The position numbers and the translations under genes are program-made. This document shows, piece by piece, positions 1 through 9,013 of a stretch of DNA of 64,000 nt (position 1 is the first letter of the stretch; the number at the start of each line of letters is the position of its first letter). The notes beneath the pieces were generated by a model. It was not told the origin of the DNA, did no database searches, and was given only the letters and a program-made list of their open reading frames with translations. Source of the DNA: Nocardia albiluteola (GTDB lineage: Bacteria > Actinomycetota > Actinomycetes > Mycobacteriales > Mycobacteriaceae); the NCBI RefSeq assembly GCF_018860155.1, contig NZ_JAHKNI010000005.1, forward strand, positions 62,001 through 126,000. Reading direction: 5' to 3'.

Positions 1-443
1 GGGGAGACGGCAACGCTGCTCACGGCCGGGTAGTCCTGGATGACAATGGGCGCACCCGAGGCCTGGTGAACCGCGCTCAGATGCGCGTGCAGGGTGGCGC
101 GGTCACCGCTGTTCGCGTGCACCATGACACCGGCGAGCCGATCGCCCGCCACCTCCACGGCCATCCTGGCCTCGTCGACGACCGGCGCGGTCGCCAGCGC
201 CGTACAGCCGACAACCAGGGGAAGATCGGTGCTGTCGAGCACTGTCTCCAGGACGATCCGGCGTTCGGCCCAGGACAGTCGCGCCGCCTCGCCGAAGACA
301 CCCAGGACGGTCAGACCCGTGACACCCGCGGCCTGCGCATGCTCGGCCAGACGGGCGACGCCGGTGTTGTCGACATCGAGCGCCGACCCCGTGAACGGCG
401 TCGCCAGGACGCCCCAGACACCGGGCCGGACGGTCGTGGTCAT
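1..443 (-). CDS. dihydrodipicolinate synthase/N-acetylneuraminate lyase family protein, partial
   Basis: The first 147 codons of a gene that runs off the left edge. The start is an ATG at 443 that overlaps the stop of the upstream hydratase gene (ATGA). The N-terminus reads GVLATPFTGSALDVDNTG, followed by AGVTGLTVLGVFGEAARLS. This is the layout of class I aldolases of the DapA/NanA family, where the usual GTTGE segment sits at the position of GVFGE. These enzymes condense or cleave pyruvate-type keto acids with aldehydes through a Schiff-base lysine; that lysine lies outside the window, so the reaction cannot be named. It is the last visible gene of a minus-strand operon and probably works on the same substrate as the CoA-transferase and hydratase before it. 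Confidence 0.8.
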   Translation of the reverse strand, partial: MTTTVRPGVWGVLATPFTGSALDVDNTGVARLAEHAQAAGVTGLTVLGVFGEAARLSWAERRIVLETVLDSTDLPLVVGCTALATAPVVDEARMAVEVAGDRLAGVMVHANSGDRATLHAHLSAVHQASGAPIVIQDYPAVSSVAVS

Positions 444-1237
444 CGATCGCTCCAGACCGGCCGCCGCTTCTGCTGGAAGGCTGCCACGCCCTCGGTGGCG
501 TTCGGGCTCTCCAGCGCCTCGATCAGGGCGGGCAGCCGGGTCGCGCGGGCATCGGCCGCGGTCATGTGTTCGGTGCGGTTGATGATCTGCTTGATCGCGC
601 GCAGCGAGGTCGGTGCGCAGGCCAGGATGTCCTCGAGCCAGCGGTCCACCGCCGCATCGAGTTCCGTCGCCGGGACGACCTCGTTGACCAGCCCGGCGTC
701 GCGCAGCGCCGCCGCGGTCGTCCGTCGCCCGGTCAGCAACATCGCCATCGCCTGCGTGTGCGGGATGCGCCGGACGAGGTTGACGATGCCGCCGTCCAAG
801 GGGAGCCGCCCGACCCGGGGTTCGGTCAGCCCGAACTGGGCGGTGTCGGCGGCGACGACGATATCGGCGCCCAGGACGATCTCCATTCCACCGCCCAGGG
901 CGAATCCGTTGACCCGGGCGATCACCGGCACATCCAGCGAGCGGCGCAGGCTCAGCCCCGCGAAGCCGTTCGGGTCCAGGTCGGCCCAATACGCGACGCC
1001 GGTCTTGCCCACTCCGGATGTCGACATATCGGCGCCGACGCAGAATGCGCGCTCCCCGGATCCGGTGATCACCACCGCCCGCACGCGGGCATCGTTCTCG
1101 ATCTCGGTCCAGATCTCGTTGCACCGCCGGTGAGATTTCTCGTCGATCGCGTTGAGCACGTGCGGCCGGTCGATCGTGATCCGGGCGACATGGCCGTCCA
1201 GCTCGTAGCGGATCTCGTCGCTGGTGATGTCGATCAT
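440..1237 (-). CDS. enoyl-CoA hydratase/isomerase family protein
   Basis: A 265-residue crotonase-fold protein, the usual length for the family. The oxyanion-hole segments are visible: ERAFCVGADMS near residue 63 and VNGFALGGGMEIVLGADIV near residue 110, with GLTEPRVGRLPLDGG following. Such enzymes hydrate or isomerise acyl-CoA thioesters. The gene overlaps the CoA-transferase upstream and the aldolase downstream by ATGA junctions, so the three are translationally coupled. With a CoA-transferase in front, the likely role is hydration of an unsaturated acyl-CoA in a short catabolic route; the substrate is not known. In the crotonase family an acidic residue after the second oxyanion loop is often catalytic; here TEPRVGRLP offers the Glu. 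Confidence 0.9.
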   Translation of the reverse strand: MIDITSDEIRYELDGHVARITIDRPHVLNAIDEKSHRRCNEIWTEIENDARVRAVVITGSGERAFCVGADMSTSGVGKTGVAYWADLDPNGFAGLSLRRSLDVPVIARVNGFALGGGMEIVLGADIVVAADTAQFGLTEPRVGRLPLDGGIVNLVRRIPHTQAMAMLLTGRRTTAAALRDAGLVNEVVPATELDAAVDRWLEDILACAPTSLRAIKQIINRTEHMTAADARATRLPALIEALESPNATEGVAAFQQKRRPVWSDR

Positions 1238-2433
1238 CGAATCGCGCCTTCCTGCAGCAGTTCCGCGATGCGCTCCTCGGAATAACCGAGCTCGCGCAGC
1301 ACCTCGGCGTTGTGCTCACCCAGGCGGGGCGCCGAACGCCGGGTGGTGTTGGGCGTTCCGGACATGCGGATCGGGCTGTTCAGGACCCGGACTGTGGAGC
1401 CGCGGGGACCGGGCATCTCCATGACCATCCGATTCACCTCGGTCTGTGGATCGGCGAGCGCCTGCTCGAGCGACCGCACCGGGGCACACAGCAGATCCTG
1501 CTTCTCCAAGCGCTGCAGCCAGTATTCGGTTGTGCTCGAGGCGAATCGGTCACGAAACAGCGCCTGCAGCAGCGACCGGTTTTCGGCCTGGCCCTCCTGG
1601 GTGCCGAGGCCCGGGCGCTGCGAGAGGTCCTCACCGAACTCCAGTGCCACGCTGATGTCGGCCAGCGGGTTCTCCTTGAACGCGCCGACCATGCACACGG
1701 CGCCGTCCTGGGTCGGGAAGACACCCGAGAGCGGCATGGCCGCCCAGTTCACCTCGTTTGCGCGGTTGAGTTGCATGGCCGCCTCCTGCATCTGCATGTG
1801 CAGCATCGAGTCGTACATGTTGACTCGGACCTGCTGCCCCTGGCCCGTGCGGGCCCTGGCCAGCAGCGCCAGCAGAATTCCCTGACACAGATGCATTCCG
1901 GTGGTGTAGTCGCACAGCGTCGTCGGGTACACGGACAGGGGGACCGATTCGTCGGCTCGCCGCCACATCACGCCGGTATATGCCTGGGCGACGACATCCT
2001 GCCCGCCCTTGTGGGCGTAGGGGCCCTGTTCACCGAATCCGGTGCCGGATGCCCAGATCAGGTCGGGCTTGAGCGCGGTGAGGTCGTCGTATCCGAAGCC
2101 CAGCCGCTCCATGACGCCGGCGCGGAAATTGCTGACGACCACGTCGGCGCGGCGCACCAGATCGAACACGACCTGCCGCCCGTGATCGGATCGGGTGTCG
2201 ACGGTGACGCTTCGCTTGTTGCGGTTGATCGAGATGAAGATGGGATTGTCGCGGCCGTCCTCGTCGGGGATCGAGTTGCGGCTCAGGTCACCCGCCCCGG
2301 GCCGCTCGATCTTGATCACCTCGGCGCCGTAGTCGGCGAGCATCTGAGTTGCGCTGGGGCCCATATATACCTGGGTGAAATCGAGAACGACGATGCCGTC
2401 CAAGGCTCCCAGGCTCTGCTCGGTACTGGTCAC
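1234..2433 (-). CDS. CoA transferase, CaiB/BaiF (family III)
   Basis: A 399-residue family III CoA-transferase. The start chosen is GTG at 2433, preceded by GAGGAG and overlapping the stop of the flavoprotein gene (GTGA); longer upstream readings lack a ribosome site. The N-terminus LDGIVVLDFTQVYMGPSATQ and the segment IKIERPGAGDLSRN are typical. So is VVSNFRAGVMERLGFGYDDL. The catalytic Asp expected after the GTGFGEQGPYAHKGGQDVV stretch (the D of GQD, near residue 160) is present. These enzymes move CoA between carboxylic acids. It sits in a coupled operon with a hydratase and an aldolase and probably activates the acid imported by the MHS transporter. Confidence 0.92.
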   Translation of the reverse strand: MTSTEQSLGALDGIVVLDFTQVYMGPSATQMLADYGAEVIKIERPGAGDLSRNSIPDEDGRDNPIFISINRNKRSVTVDTRSDHGRQVVFDLVRRADVVVSNFRAGVMERLGFGYDDLTALKPDLIWASGTGFGEQGPYAHKGGQDVVAQAYTGVMWRRADESVPLSVYPTTLCDYTTGMHLCQGILLALLARARTGQGQQVRVNMYDSMLHMQMQEAAMQLNRANEVNWAAMPLSGVFPTQDGAVCMVGAFKENPLADISVALEFGEDLSQRPGLGTQEGQAENRSLLQALFRDRFASSTTEYWLQRLEKQDLLCAPVRSLEQALADPQTEVNRMVMEMPGPRGSTVRVLNSPIRMSGTPNTTRRSAPRLGEHNAEVLRELGYSEERIAELLQEGAIR

Positions 2434-3809
2434 TGTGATTTCTCCTCGATATCTGTCCGGTCGGTGGCCGGGGGATCGATCGTCGCGTTCGGCGCCGGGC
2501 GGTCTCCCGGGTCGCCGCCCTGCGCGCGCATGCCGCGTTGGATCGCGGCGGCGGGCACCTCGCGCACGGTCACCGAATCCGTGATCGCCAGCGCGGCCGC
2601 GATACCCGCGGCCTGCCCCTGCGCCATGCACGGCGGGATCTCGCGGGACATCCGCTGCGCGTCGGGCGTGGCCGAATAGTGCCGTCCGGCCACCAGCAAC
2701 TGGTCGACGTTGCGCGGGAGCAGTGCGCGATAGGGCGTGTAGTAGTCACGCCCGCGGGACACACTGTCGGCGAAGTGCCGCCGGTTCACGACATCGTCCT
2801 TGGTGACCACGTACTCGCCCTGCAGCAGGCGGGTCTGTCGCACGCCGATCTGCTGGGCCACGTCGACGATGTACGCGTTCTCGAAACCCGCCAGGTTCGA
2901 ACGGATCTCGCCGAGCGAGCTCTCGATTCGATCGCGCGCCTCGAACTCCGCGTTCGTCAGCGATTCCGGGTCGGCGCCGTCGAATCCCGTCAGATGCGGT
3001 GTGTTGCACCAGACAACGCCCGGCAGCGGAGTCTTGAGCCACCACAGATCCCAGGCGCCGCCGAGCGAGCGCTTGATCTTCCGGTTGATGGCCCTCGCCT
3101 CGCGCGGATTCTCCTGTTCGAACCGTTCGGCGGCGGCGGTGTCCACCCCGCCGAGCCGGAATACGAGCGTGACGAGATACTTGTCGGCGGTATACGGAGC
3201 CCCCGCTCGCGAGGCGACGTCGATATCGCCGGTGGTGTCGATGACGACGTTGCCGAGGATCGCCTGGGGCCCCTGCTTGGTCTCCACGACAACGCCCTTG
3301 ACGACCCCATCGTCCACGATCGGCCGCGAGAACCAGCTGTGCAGGCGCAGGTGGACGCCGGACTCGCGGACCAGAGCGTTCGACGTCGTCTTCCATCCGT
3401 CCGGATCGAAGGCGACCGCGTAGCAGATCGGCTTCGGGTCGGTGTGGCTGTGGAAGTCGAAGGTGCCCCAGCGCCCCCACTTGTTCCACATCTCGCGCGA
3501 CGAAACGCGTTCCTCGACAGGTGGATACACCGCGAGCCCCTGCTTGGCCATGCGCTCGACGTATTCGTTCACGATGCCCTGAACGGAGATCTCGTCGCCG
3601 TTGATCATGTCATCCAGGACAAGGACCATGCCGCCGGAGGCGAGTCCGCCCAGCGCGGAATACCGTTCCACGAGTGTGACATCGACACCGCCGCGTGCGG
3701 CCGCGACGGCCGCACTGACCCCCGCGGGGCCGCCGCCGACGACGATGACGTCGGATCTCCGCACGATGGGAACGTCGAGATCATCGGTGGTTACAGCTAG
3801 ATTTTTCAT
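2430..3809 (-). CDS. FAD-dependent oxidoreductase
   Basis: A 459-residue flavoprotein. The ATG at 3809 is chosen because GGAGTAAGGAAATC precedes it. The N-terminus holds the dinucleotide-binding motif VIVVGGGPAGVSAAVAAARGG, cut here to its core GGGPAG near residue 24. A second FAD segment, VVIDTTGDIDVASRAGAPY, lies near residue 200. The arrangement resembles the FAD_oxidored family (PF12831), whose members act on varied organic acids or thiol compounds. It lies 7 bases downstream of the MFS transporter gene and overlaps the CoA-transferase by GTGA. Context suggests it oxidises the transported compound before CoA activation. The true substrate is unknown. Confidence 0.85.
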   Translation of the reverse strand: MKNLAVTTDDLDVPIVRRSDVIVVGGGPAGVSAAVAAARGGVDVTLVERYSALGGLASGGMVLVLDDMINGDEISVQGIVNEYVERMAKQGLAVYPPVEERVSSREMWNKWGRWGTFDFHSHTDPKPICYAVAFDPDGWKTTSNALVRESGVHLRLHSWFSRPIVDDGVVKGVVVETKQGPQAILGNVVIDTTGDIDVASRAGAPYTADKYLVTLVFRLGGVDTAAAERFEQENPREARAINRKIKRSLGGAWDLWWLKTPLPGVVWCNTPHLTGFDGADPESLTNAEFEARDRIESSLGEIRSNLAGFENAYIVDVAQQIGVRQTRLLQGEYVVTKDDVVNRRHFADSVSRGRDYYTPYRALLPRNVDQLLVAGRHYSATPDAQRMSREIPPCMAQGQAAGIAAALAITDSVTVREVPAAAIQRGMRAQGGDPGDRPAPNATIDPPATDRTDIEEKSQ

Positions 3810-3816
3810 GATTTCC

Positions 3817-5106
3817 TTACTCCCCCAGGAAGATTCCGCTGCGCTTGCGAGCAATGAGGTAAGCGACAACGCTGATCACCGACAGTGCCGCGATGTAGGG
3901 CGGGAACAACCACCCGGCGTGATGCTGGTTGAGCCAGACCACGAGATAGGACGCAGTACCACCGAATCCGGCAACCCCGAGGCCATAACCGATCCCGGTA
4001 CCGGTGGCGCGGCAGTACTTCGGCATCAACGACGACGAAATGACGTTGTAGAGGGTCATATTGGTAGCGAGCACCACGCCGCCGGCGAGTACGACGAAGG
4101 TGAACATCCCCAGACCGTGCCCCACGTAAAGCAGGCTCAGAAATACGGTGGGGATCGCGATGATCCGGGTGATGAGGTAGGCGCGGGACAGCCTGATCCG
4201 ATCCGCCCACCACCCGGTCAGGATCGATCCGAGGAGCAGGATCAGCCCCAGGACCGTTGTCACCGCGAAGATCTCGGTGGGATCCGCGCCGTAGGCGCCG
4301 CGGGCGAGGGTGGGCAGGCCGACATTCCATGCGTAGCTGTAGGCCTGGACGGCTCCGACCACGACGATGATCGCCAGCACGCCGATCCAATGTTTGCGCA
4401 CGCCGCCCCATACCGCGCCGGTACTGTCTTCGGCCTCCTGCGGGCCGAGCGATTCGGGCAGGGACCGGCGCAGATACAGCACGACGAAACCCATCACCGC
4501 CCCGAACAGCACCGGAATGCGCCAGCCCCAGGTGGACATCGCGTGACCGCCGATCGCGTAACTGGTGAGGAAGCTGACGAGCGAGGCCATCAGGATGCCG
4601 AAGTTGACGAAGAAGCTGATGTAACCGGCCGCGCGTCCCTCGTGCCCGGACGGCATCAGCTCCACGGCGTAGGCCGTCGAGAGTGGCGCCTCGACCCCGG
4701 TGGACAAGCCCTGCAGGATCCGGCAGATCAGCAGCGCGACACCGGCCCAGGCGCCGAGGTATTCGTGCGTGGGCAACAGCCCGATCACCGCGATGGTGAC
4801 GGCCATGGTGCCGACGGACCACAGCATGACCCGGCGGCGGCCGAGCCGATCGGCGACGGTGCCCAGCAGCACACCGCCCAGCGGGCGGGCCACGAAGCCG
4901 ACCGCGAAGACCGCAAGCGCATCCAGAGCTGCGGAGACCGGATCCTTGGCGGCGAAGAACGACGGTCCGATATAGGCCGCCAGCAGACCGAAGATCTGCC
5001 AGTCGTACCATTCGAGGGTGTTTCCGAGCCCCAGGCCGGCCATGGCCTTACGGGGTGGAGTAGTGGTGGTTGTGACAATCGGGACGGGATCTCGTGTATC
5101 GGTCAT
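3817..5106 (-). CDS. MFS transporter, metabolite:proton symporter (MHS) type
   Basis: A 429-residue membrane protein with about twelve hydrophobic segments. Two hallmarks of the MHS family are clear: GNTLEWYDWQIFGLLA near residue 28 and the loop 2-3 motif GFVARPLGGVLLGTVADRLG near residue 70, followed by RRR. Family members (ProP, CitA, KgtP, ShiA types) take up carboxylates, aromatic acids or betaines with protons. It is the first gene of the minus-strand catabolic operon. The 114-base gap to the regulator gene holds a hairpin (5129-5156) and a TTATGAAG half-site at 5196-5203 resembling the sites near the regulator's own start, so control by that regulator is plausible. Confidence 0.92.
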   Translation of the reverse strand: MTDTRDPVPIVTTTTTPPRKAMAGLGLGNTLEWYDWQIFGLLAAYIGPSFFAAKDPVSAALDALAVFAVGFVARPLGGVLLGTVADRLGRRRVMLWSVGTMAVTIAVIGLLPTHEYLGAWAGVALLICRILQGLSTGVEAPLSTAYAVELMPSGHEGRAAGYISFFVNFGILMASLVSFLTSYAIGGHAMSTWGWRIPVLFGAVMGFVVLYLRRSLPESLGPQEAEDSTGAVWGGVRKHWIGVLAIIVVVGAVQAYSYAWNVGLPTLARGAYGADPTEIFAVTTVLGLILLLGSILTGWWADRIRLSRAYLITRIIAIPTVFLSLLYVGHGLGMFTFVVLAGGVVLATNMTLYNVISSSLMPKYCRATGTGIGYGLGVAGFGGTASYLVVWLNQHHAGWLFPPYIAALSVISVVAYLIARKRSGIFLGE

Positions 5107-5128
5107 CAGGTAACTCTCGGAGCACGGT

Positions 5129-5165
5129 GGCCGGTCGAGGACGCACTCGGCCGGCCCCCTTTTTT
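5129..5165 (+). terminator. hairpin followed by T6, plus-strand orientation
   Basis: An 11-bp stem with one G-T pair (arms 5129-5139 and 5146-5156) is followed by CCC and six T at 5160-5165. It has terminator form only for plus-strand transcripts, while both flanking genes run on the minus strand. It may stop antisense transcription into the regulator gene, or form a structure in the transporter leader. Confidence 0.5.
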
Positions 5166-5220
5166 CGATTGAATTCGATGGGGGCTGGTTTTCGGTTATG
5201 AAGCGGGGCTTGGCTTTTCG

Positions 5221-5859
5221 CTACCAGGTGGGCGGCGTGCTCACCCAGATCGCGACGCATTCCTCGTCCGCGGACGGATTGGCATACCAGTGCGGGATGG
5301 TGGAGGGGTAGCGGATCGAGTCGCCCGCTTCGAGTCGATGGCGCACGCCGTCGAGATAAACGTCCTTGGTACCCGACAGGACGATGCCGAATTCCTCTCC
5401 GGAATGCTGGTATGGGTGGTCGCTGGTGTCGTAGCCGGGTTGGGTCACAACCCAATTGGCCTCGAGGGCACCGTTCAGATCCGGGGTCAGTAGTTCATAG
5501 CGGCCTCCGTCGTTGCTCGTGCCGTGTCCGTCGAGACGGCGTCGTTCGTGCTTGCGGACGACGACGTCCTTGGATTCGAGCGGAGTCAGGAGTTGGCCCA
5601 CCGGAAGTTGCAGGCCGTGCGCGATCTGCACGAGGGTGGTGAAGGATGGATTGCCCATCCCGCGTTCGATCTGGCTGATCACTCCGGCGCTGACACCGGC
5701 GATCTCCGCGAGCCGCTCGGTGGTCAGTTCACGTTCCTTGCGGAGGGTGCGGATGCGGGCGCCGACGTCGCTCAGCATCGAGGCGAGATCGGTATTGTCG
5801 CCGCGATCCGGCTTGTTCTGACCCAATGGAACCTCCATGGTGGGCTTCGAGGTGGTCAT
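5221..5859 (-). CDS. XRE-family regulator with C-terminal cupin sensor domain
   Basis: A 212-residue protein with two domains. Residues 30-85 form a Cro/C1 helix-turn-helix (IRTLRKERELTTERLAEIAG, then SAGVISQIERGMGNPS). Residues 135-205 form a small cupin barrel with HSGEEFGIVLSG and the later segment GDSIRYPSTIPHWYAN. Such regulators (SutR/PuuR type) bind a small metabolite in the cupin and usually control the neighbouring catabolic or transport genes. It lies just upstream of, and in line with, the catabolic operon. A palindrome and direct repeats lie immediately before its start and may be its own operator. Confidence 0.9.
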   Translation of the reverse strand: MTTSKPTMEVPLGQNKPDRGDNTDLASMLSDVGARIRTLRKERELTTERLAEIAGVSAGVISQIERGMGNPSFTTLVQIAHGLQLPVGQLLTPLESKDVVVRKHERRRLDGHGTSNDGGRYELLTPDLNGALEANWVVTQPGYDTSDHPYQHSGEEFGIVLSGTKDVYLDGVRHRLEAGDSIRYPSTIPHWYANPSADEECVAIWVSTPPTW

Positions 5860-5866
5860 GAATCTA

Positions 5867-5912
5867 AGTGAGCTGCTTCACTATGTCAACAGATTCTTCA
5901 TTATGATGAAGA
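5867..5912. promoter_or_regulatory. candidate operator of the XRE-cupin regulator
   Basis: Just upstream of the regulator start lie AGTGA-N6-TCACT (5867-5882) and a perfect palindrome with arms TCTTCAT/ATGAAGA (5895-5912). CTTCACTATG (5876) and CTTCATTATG (5896) are direct repeats spaced exactly 20 bp, two helical turns. Autoregulation is inferred from the position. Confidence 0.5.
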
Positions 5913-5979
5913 TCCGCTCGGCAGGGCTCCTGACGTGCAGTGCGGGCGTGCGAGGGCCGGCTCGCGTACCGTCCAGTAC

Positions 5980-6663
5980 ATGAGTGAGTCCGGGCAGCGT
6001 GGCGCGGAATATGGACAGCGCGGTATCGCAGAACAGCAGCGTGGTAGCGCCGCGGAGTCGGGTGGTGCCTCCGATGGGCGGCGCGGTACGGCCGAGGTAG
6101 CGGCCGCCATGCCGTACATCAGCTATGAGGAATTCGGGCGGCGTTTTCTCGAATACGCCGCCTCCGAGCAGCGGATCGCCGCCGCATTCGCCCAATTGAC
6201 GGGGGCCGCATTCGATTTCGGCCCGATCGGGGTGGGGCCTGGCCGAATTGCCAAGGTGAGCGCGCAGGTTCAGCTCGGTGAGCCGACGCTGCAGCGGAAC
6301 ACCGACGGGCACATCACCTTCGAACTCGCCATCCCGCTGAACGTGGACCTGCTGCTGGATCTGGCCGTCGACCGGCATCGCTTCCGGGTCGACGGCGCGG
6401 TACACGTGCACCTGACGGTCCGCACCGCCGAGCCGCTGCGCGTGATCATCGACATCGCCGAGCCCCGGCCCAGCGATGTGCGCATCAACGTCGCCACCGC
6501 CACTCGGCGCGGCCAGCTGCTGCGCATTCTGGCCAGCGTCGACCACGAGATCCGCCGGTTCGTGGCCCGCTATGTGGCCCGCGAGATCCGCAAACCGCAC
6601 ATCGCAGCGGTCCGCGAGATCGATGTCGCCACTCGACTGGATGCGGCCTGGAAGATCCAGTAA
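5980..6663 (+). CDS. conserved hypothetical protein, 227 aa
   Basis: No family was recognised. The start at 5980 (MSESGQRGAEYGQ) is the first ATG that avoids the low-complexity leader; an ATG at 6109 (MPYISYEEFGRRF) is an alternative that would remove the first 43 residues, which are rich in Gly, Arg and Ser. The remaining part is a soluble alpha/beta protein containing HITFELAIPLNVDLLLDL and VHVHLTVRTAEPLRVIID. It ends 1 base before the stop of coaA on the other strand (tail to tail), so the two 3' ends may share a termination zone. There is no signal peptide or membrane segment. Confidence 0.65.
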   Translation: MSESGQRGAEYGQRGIAEQQRGSAAESGGASDGRRGTAEVAAAMPYISYEEFGRRFLEYAASEQRIAAAFAQLTGAAFDFGPIGVGPGRIAKVSAQVQLGEPTLQRNTDGHITFELAIPLNVDLLLDLAVDRHRFRVDGAVHVHLTVRTAEPLRVIIDIAEPRPSDVRINVATATRRGQLLRILASVDHEIRRFVARYVAREIRKPHIAAVREIDVATRLDAAWKIQ

Positions 6664-7596
6664 TTACAGCTTGCGCAAGCGAATTCGGTTGATGCTGTGA
6701 TCGGAATCCTTGCGCAGCACCAGGGTTGCGCGGGGGCGGGTGGGCAGAATGTTCTCCACCAGATTCGGCCGGTTGGTGGCGTACCAGATTTCCTGTGCCG
6801 CGCTCGTGGCGTCCTGGTCGTTGAAATCGGCGTAGTGGTGGAAGTGTGAATTCGGATTGGCGAACGCCGTCTTGCGCAGGGAGAGAAAGCGATCCACATA
6901 CCACTTCTCGATATCCTCGATCCGCGCGTCGACGTACACGGAGAAATCGAACAGATCCGAGACCATCAGCCGCGGCCCGGTCTGCAGTACGTTCAGGCCC
7001 TCCATGATCAGGATGTCGGGCTGGCGCACGCAGTGGAACTGATCCGGCAGGATGTCGTAGGCCAGGTGCGAATAGATCGGCGCGCAGACTTCCGCCGCCC
7101 CCGATTTCACCTCGGTGACGAAGCGCAGCAGCTTGCGGCGGTCATAGCTCTCCGGGAATCCCTTGCGGTGCATGATGCCCCGGCGGGTGAGCTCCGCGGT
7201 CGGGTACAGGAATCCGTCGGTGGTGACCAGGTCCACCCGGGGGTGATGGTCCCAGCGGGCCAGCAGCGCCTGCAGCACGCGCGCGGTCGTCGATTTGCCG
7301 ACCGCGACGCTGCCCGCGATGCCGATGACGAACGGCACCTGATGATCGGGATGGGTTTCACCGAGAAAGGTTGCGGTGGCGGCGAACAATCGCTGCCGCG
7401 CGGCGACCTGCAGGTGGATCAATCGGGCCAGCGGCAGATAAACCTCCGCGACCTCCTCGAGATCGATCTGCTCGCCCAGACCGCGCAGCCCGATCAGTTC
7501 TTCCTCGGTCAGCACCAGGGGCGTCGACTTTCGCAGGGTGCGCCATTGTTTGCGGTCGAATTCCACATAGGGACTCGGCTCACTCATCCGTGCCAT
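6664..7596 (-). CDS. coaA: pantothenate kinase, type I
   Basis: A 310-residue protein that phosphorylates pantothenate, the first and regulated step of coenzyme A synthesis, in the cytoplasm. The N-terminus SEPSPYVEFDRKQWRTLR and the P-loop GIAGSVAVGKST (about residues 92-103) are those of prokaryotic type I CoaA. The segments MHRKGFPESYDRRKLLRFV and IMEGLNVLQTG also match the family, as does the end NLVENILPTRPRATLVLRK. Length is close to the 312 residues of the M. tuberculosis enzyme, supporting the ATG at 7596. It lies near glyA, as in mycobacteria. Confidence 0.97.
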   Translation of the reverse strand: MARMSEPSPYVEFDRKQWRTLRKSTPLVLTEEELIGLRGLGEQIDLEEVAEVYLPLARLIHLQVAARQRLFAATATFLGETHPDHQVPFVIGIAGSVAVGKSTTARVLQALLARWDHHPRVDLVTTDGFLYPTAELTRRGIMHRKGFPESYDRRKLLRFVTEVKSGAAEVCAPIYSHLAYDILPDQFHCVRQPDILIMEGLNVLQTGPRLMVSDLFDFSVYVDARIEDIEKWYVDRFLSLRKTAFANPNSHFHHYADFNDQDATSAAQEIWYATNRPNLVENILPTRPRATLVLRKDSDHSINRIRLRKL

Positions 7597-7816
7597 CTAA
7601 CACTCTCGATTCGGCATACACGATGGTGCAGGTGCACGCGGCGTGGCGAATGAAGTCTCACCATTGCCCTCGGTGGCACGGTGAGGTCCGGTGGCCAGTC
7701 CTCGCATAGCCGAATTGTCCTCGAGGGCAGGGCCACCTCGAACGCGGGGGTAAGCTACTGGCCAGTAACTATGAGTGACATTTCTCTCTTGCCCCGTCGC
7801 GGTATCGTCGGCTCTC

Positions 7817-9013
7817 ATGGATGCGCACCCGCTCGTGACGGACTATCTGCGGCTGGGCCTGGCCTTCGATCGCCTCGAGGACGGGTTCGTCGACGCCTAC
7901 ACCGGCGATCCGGCACTGCGCCGCGAGCTACGGGAGGGGCCCGCCCCGGCACCGCACGAGTTGGCAACGCGCGCGGCGGCATTGCGCAAGGAGCTGCCCG
8001 AGTCCGATCTGCCGGACGAGCGCATCGAATTCCTCGATGTGCACCTGCGCGCCCTGGAATGCTCGGGCCGCAAGTTCGCCGGCGAGCAGATCTCGTTCAT
8101 CGACGAGGTGCGCGCGTATTTCGATGTGGATATCGCGCCGGGCGAGGTCGAGGATTACCGCGACGCGCACCGGCAGATGGACGAGGTGCTGGCGGGCCAG
8201 GGTTCGCTCTACGACCGCGTGACCGCCCACCGCAAGGCCGACGAGATTCCCCCGGAGCGGCTGCGCGAATGCGTGGACGCCTTCTCCGGCGCGCTGCGCG
8301 AACTGGTGCGGGCGCGCTATCCGCTGCCCGATCACGAGCGGGTGGAATACGAGGTCGTGGGGGACAAGCCGTGGTCGGGATTCAACTACTACCTGGGCAA
8401 TTACCGCTCGCGCGTGGCGATCAACTCCGACCTGAAGCAGCACATGGCGCACCTGCCCACGCTGATCGCGCACGAGGCCTATCCGGGGCACCACACCGAG
8501 CACTGCCGCAAGGAGGCCGGGCTCGTCGGGGCCGGACAGGACGAGCAGACGTTGTTCGTGGTCAACACCCCGCAGTGCCTGATGGCGGAGGGGCTCGCGG
8601 ATCTGGCGCTGCGCTCGATCGTCGGCCCGGGCTGGGGGCGGTGGGCCCAGGAGATCTACGCCGATCTCGGGATGCGCTTCGATGGTGAACGGGCGGAACG
8701 ACTTTCGACCGCCTCGGCGAAACTGCTGGGCGTGCGCCAGGATGCGGCGCTGCTGCTGCACGATCGCGGCCGCGACGCGGACGAGGTGGCCGAGTTCCTG
8801 CAGCGCTGGAGTCTGGCCTCGCCGGAACGGGCCCGGCAGTCGCTGCGATTTCTGTCCTCGCCGCTGTGGCGGGCGTACATCAGTACTTACGTGGAGGGTT
8901 ACCGGCTGCTCGGCGGCTGGCTGGATCGTGCCGTCGATGAGGACGATCGCGCCGATCGTTTCCGCCGCCTGCTCGACGAACCGCTGACCCCCGGGGCGGT
9001 CCGCCGAATGTGA
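7817..9013 (+). CDS. DUF885 family protein, putative zinc metallopeptidase
   Basis: A 398-residue soluble protein that starts at ATG 7817, because the upstream reading has no better signals. The sequence TLIAHEAYPGHHTEHC (near residue 220) contains the HExxPGHH motif that marks DUF885 proteins, a family related to M32-type metallopeptidases, with His and His as likely zinc ligands and Glu as the base. The downstream segment LMAEGLADLALRS supplies a conserved Glu. No signal peptide is visible, so it probably acts in the cytoplasm. Its peptide substrate is unknown. The gene stands alone between coaA (opposite strand) and glyA. Confidence 0.85.
   Translation: MDAHPLVTDYLRLGLAFDRLEDGFVDAYTGDPALRRELREGPAPAPHELATRAAALRKELPESDLPDERIEFLDVHLRALECSGRKFAGEQISFIDEVRAYFDVDIAPGEVEDYRDAHRQMDEVLAGQGSLYDRVTAHRKADEIPPERLRECVDAFSGALRELVRARYPLPDHERVEYEVVGDKPWSGFNYYLGNYRSRVAINSDLKQHMAHLPTLIAHEAYPGHHTEHCRKEAGLVGAGQDEQTLFVVNTPQCLMAEGLADLALRSIVGPGWGRWAQEIYADLGMRFDGERAERLSTASAKLLGVRQDAALLLHDRGRDADEVAEFLQRWSLASPERARQSLRFLSSPLWRAYISTYVEGYRLLGGWLDRAVDEDDRADRFRRLLDEPLTPGAVRRM

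Noticed and set aside
3601..5172. A 523-codon plus-strand frame antisense to the transporter gene
   Set aside because: The composition (long runs of Arg, Gln, His, Asp) is that of a high-GC shadow frame, and the opposite strand encodes a clear MHS transporter.
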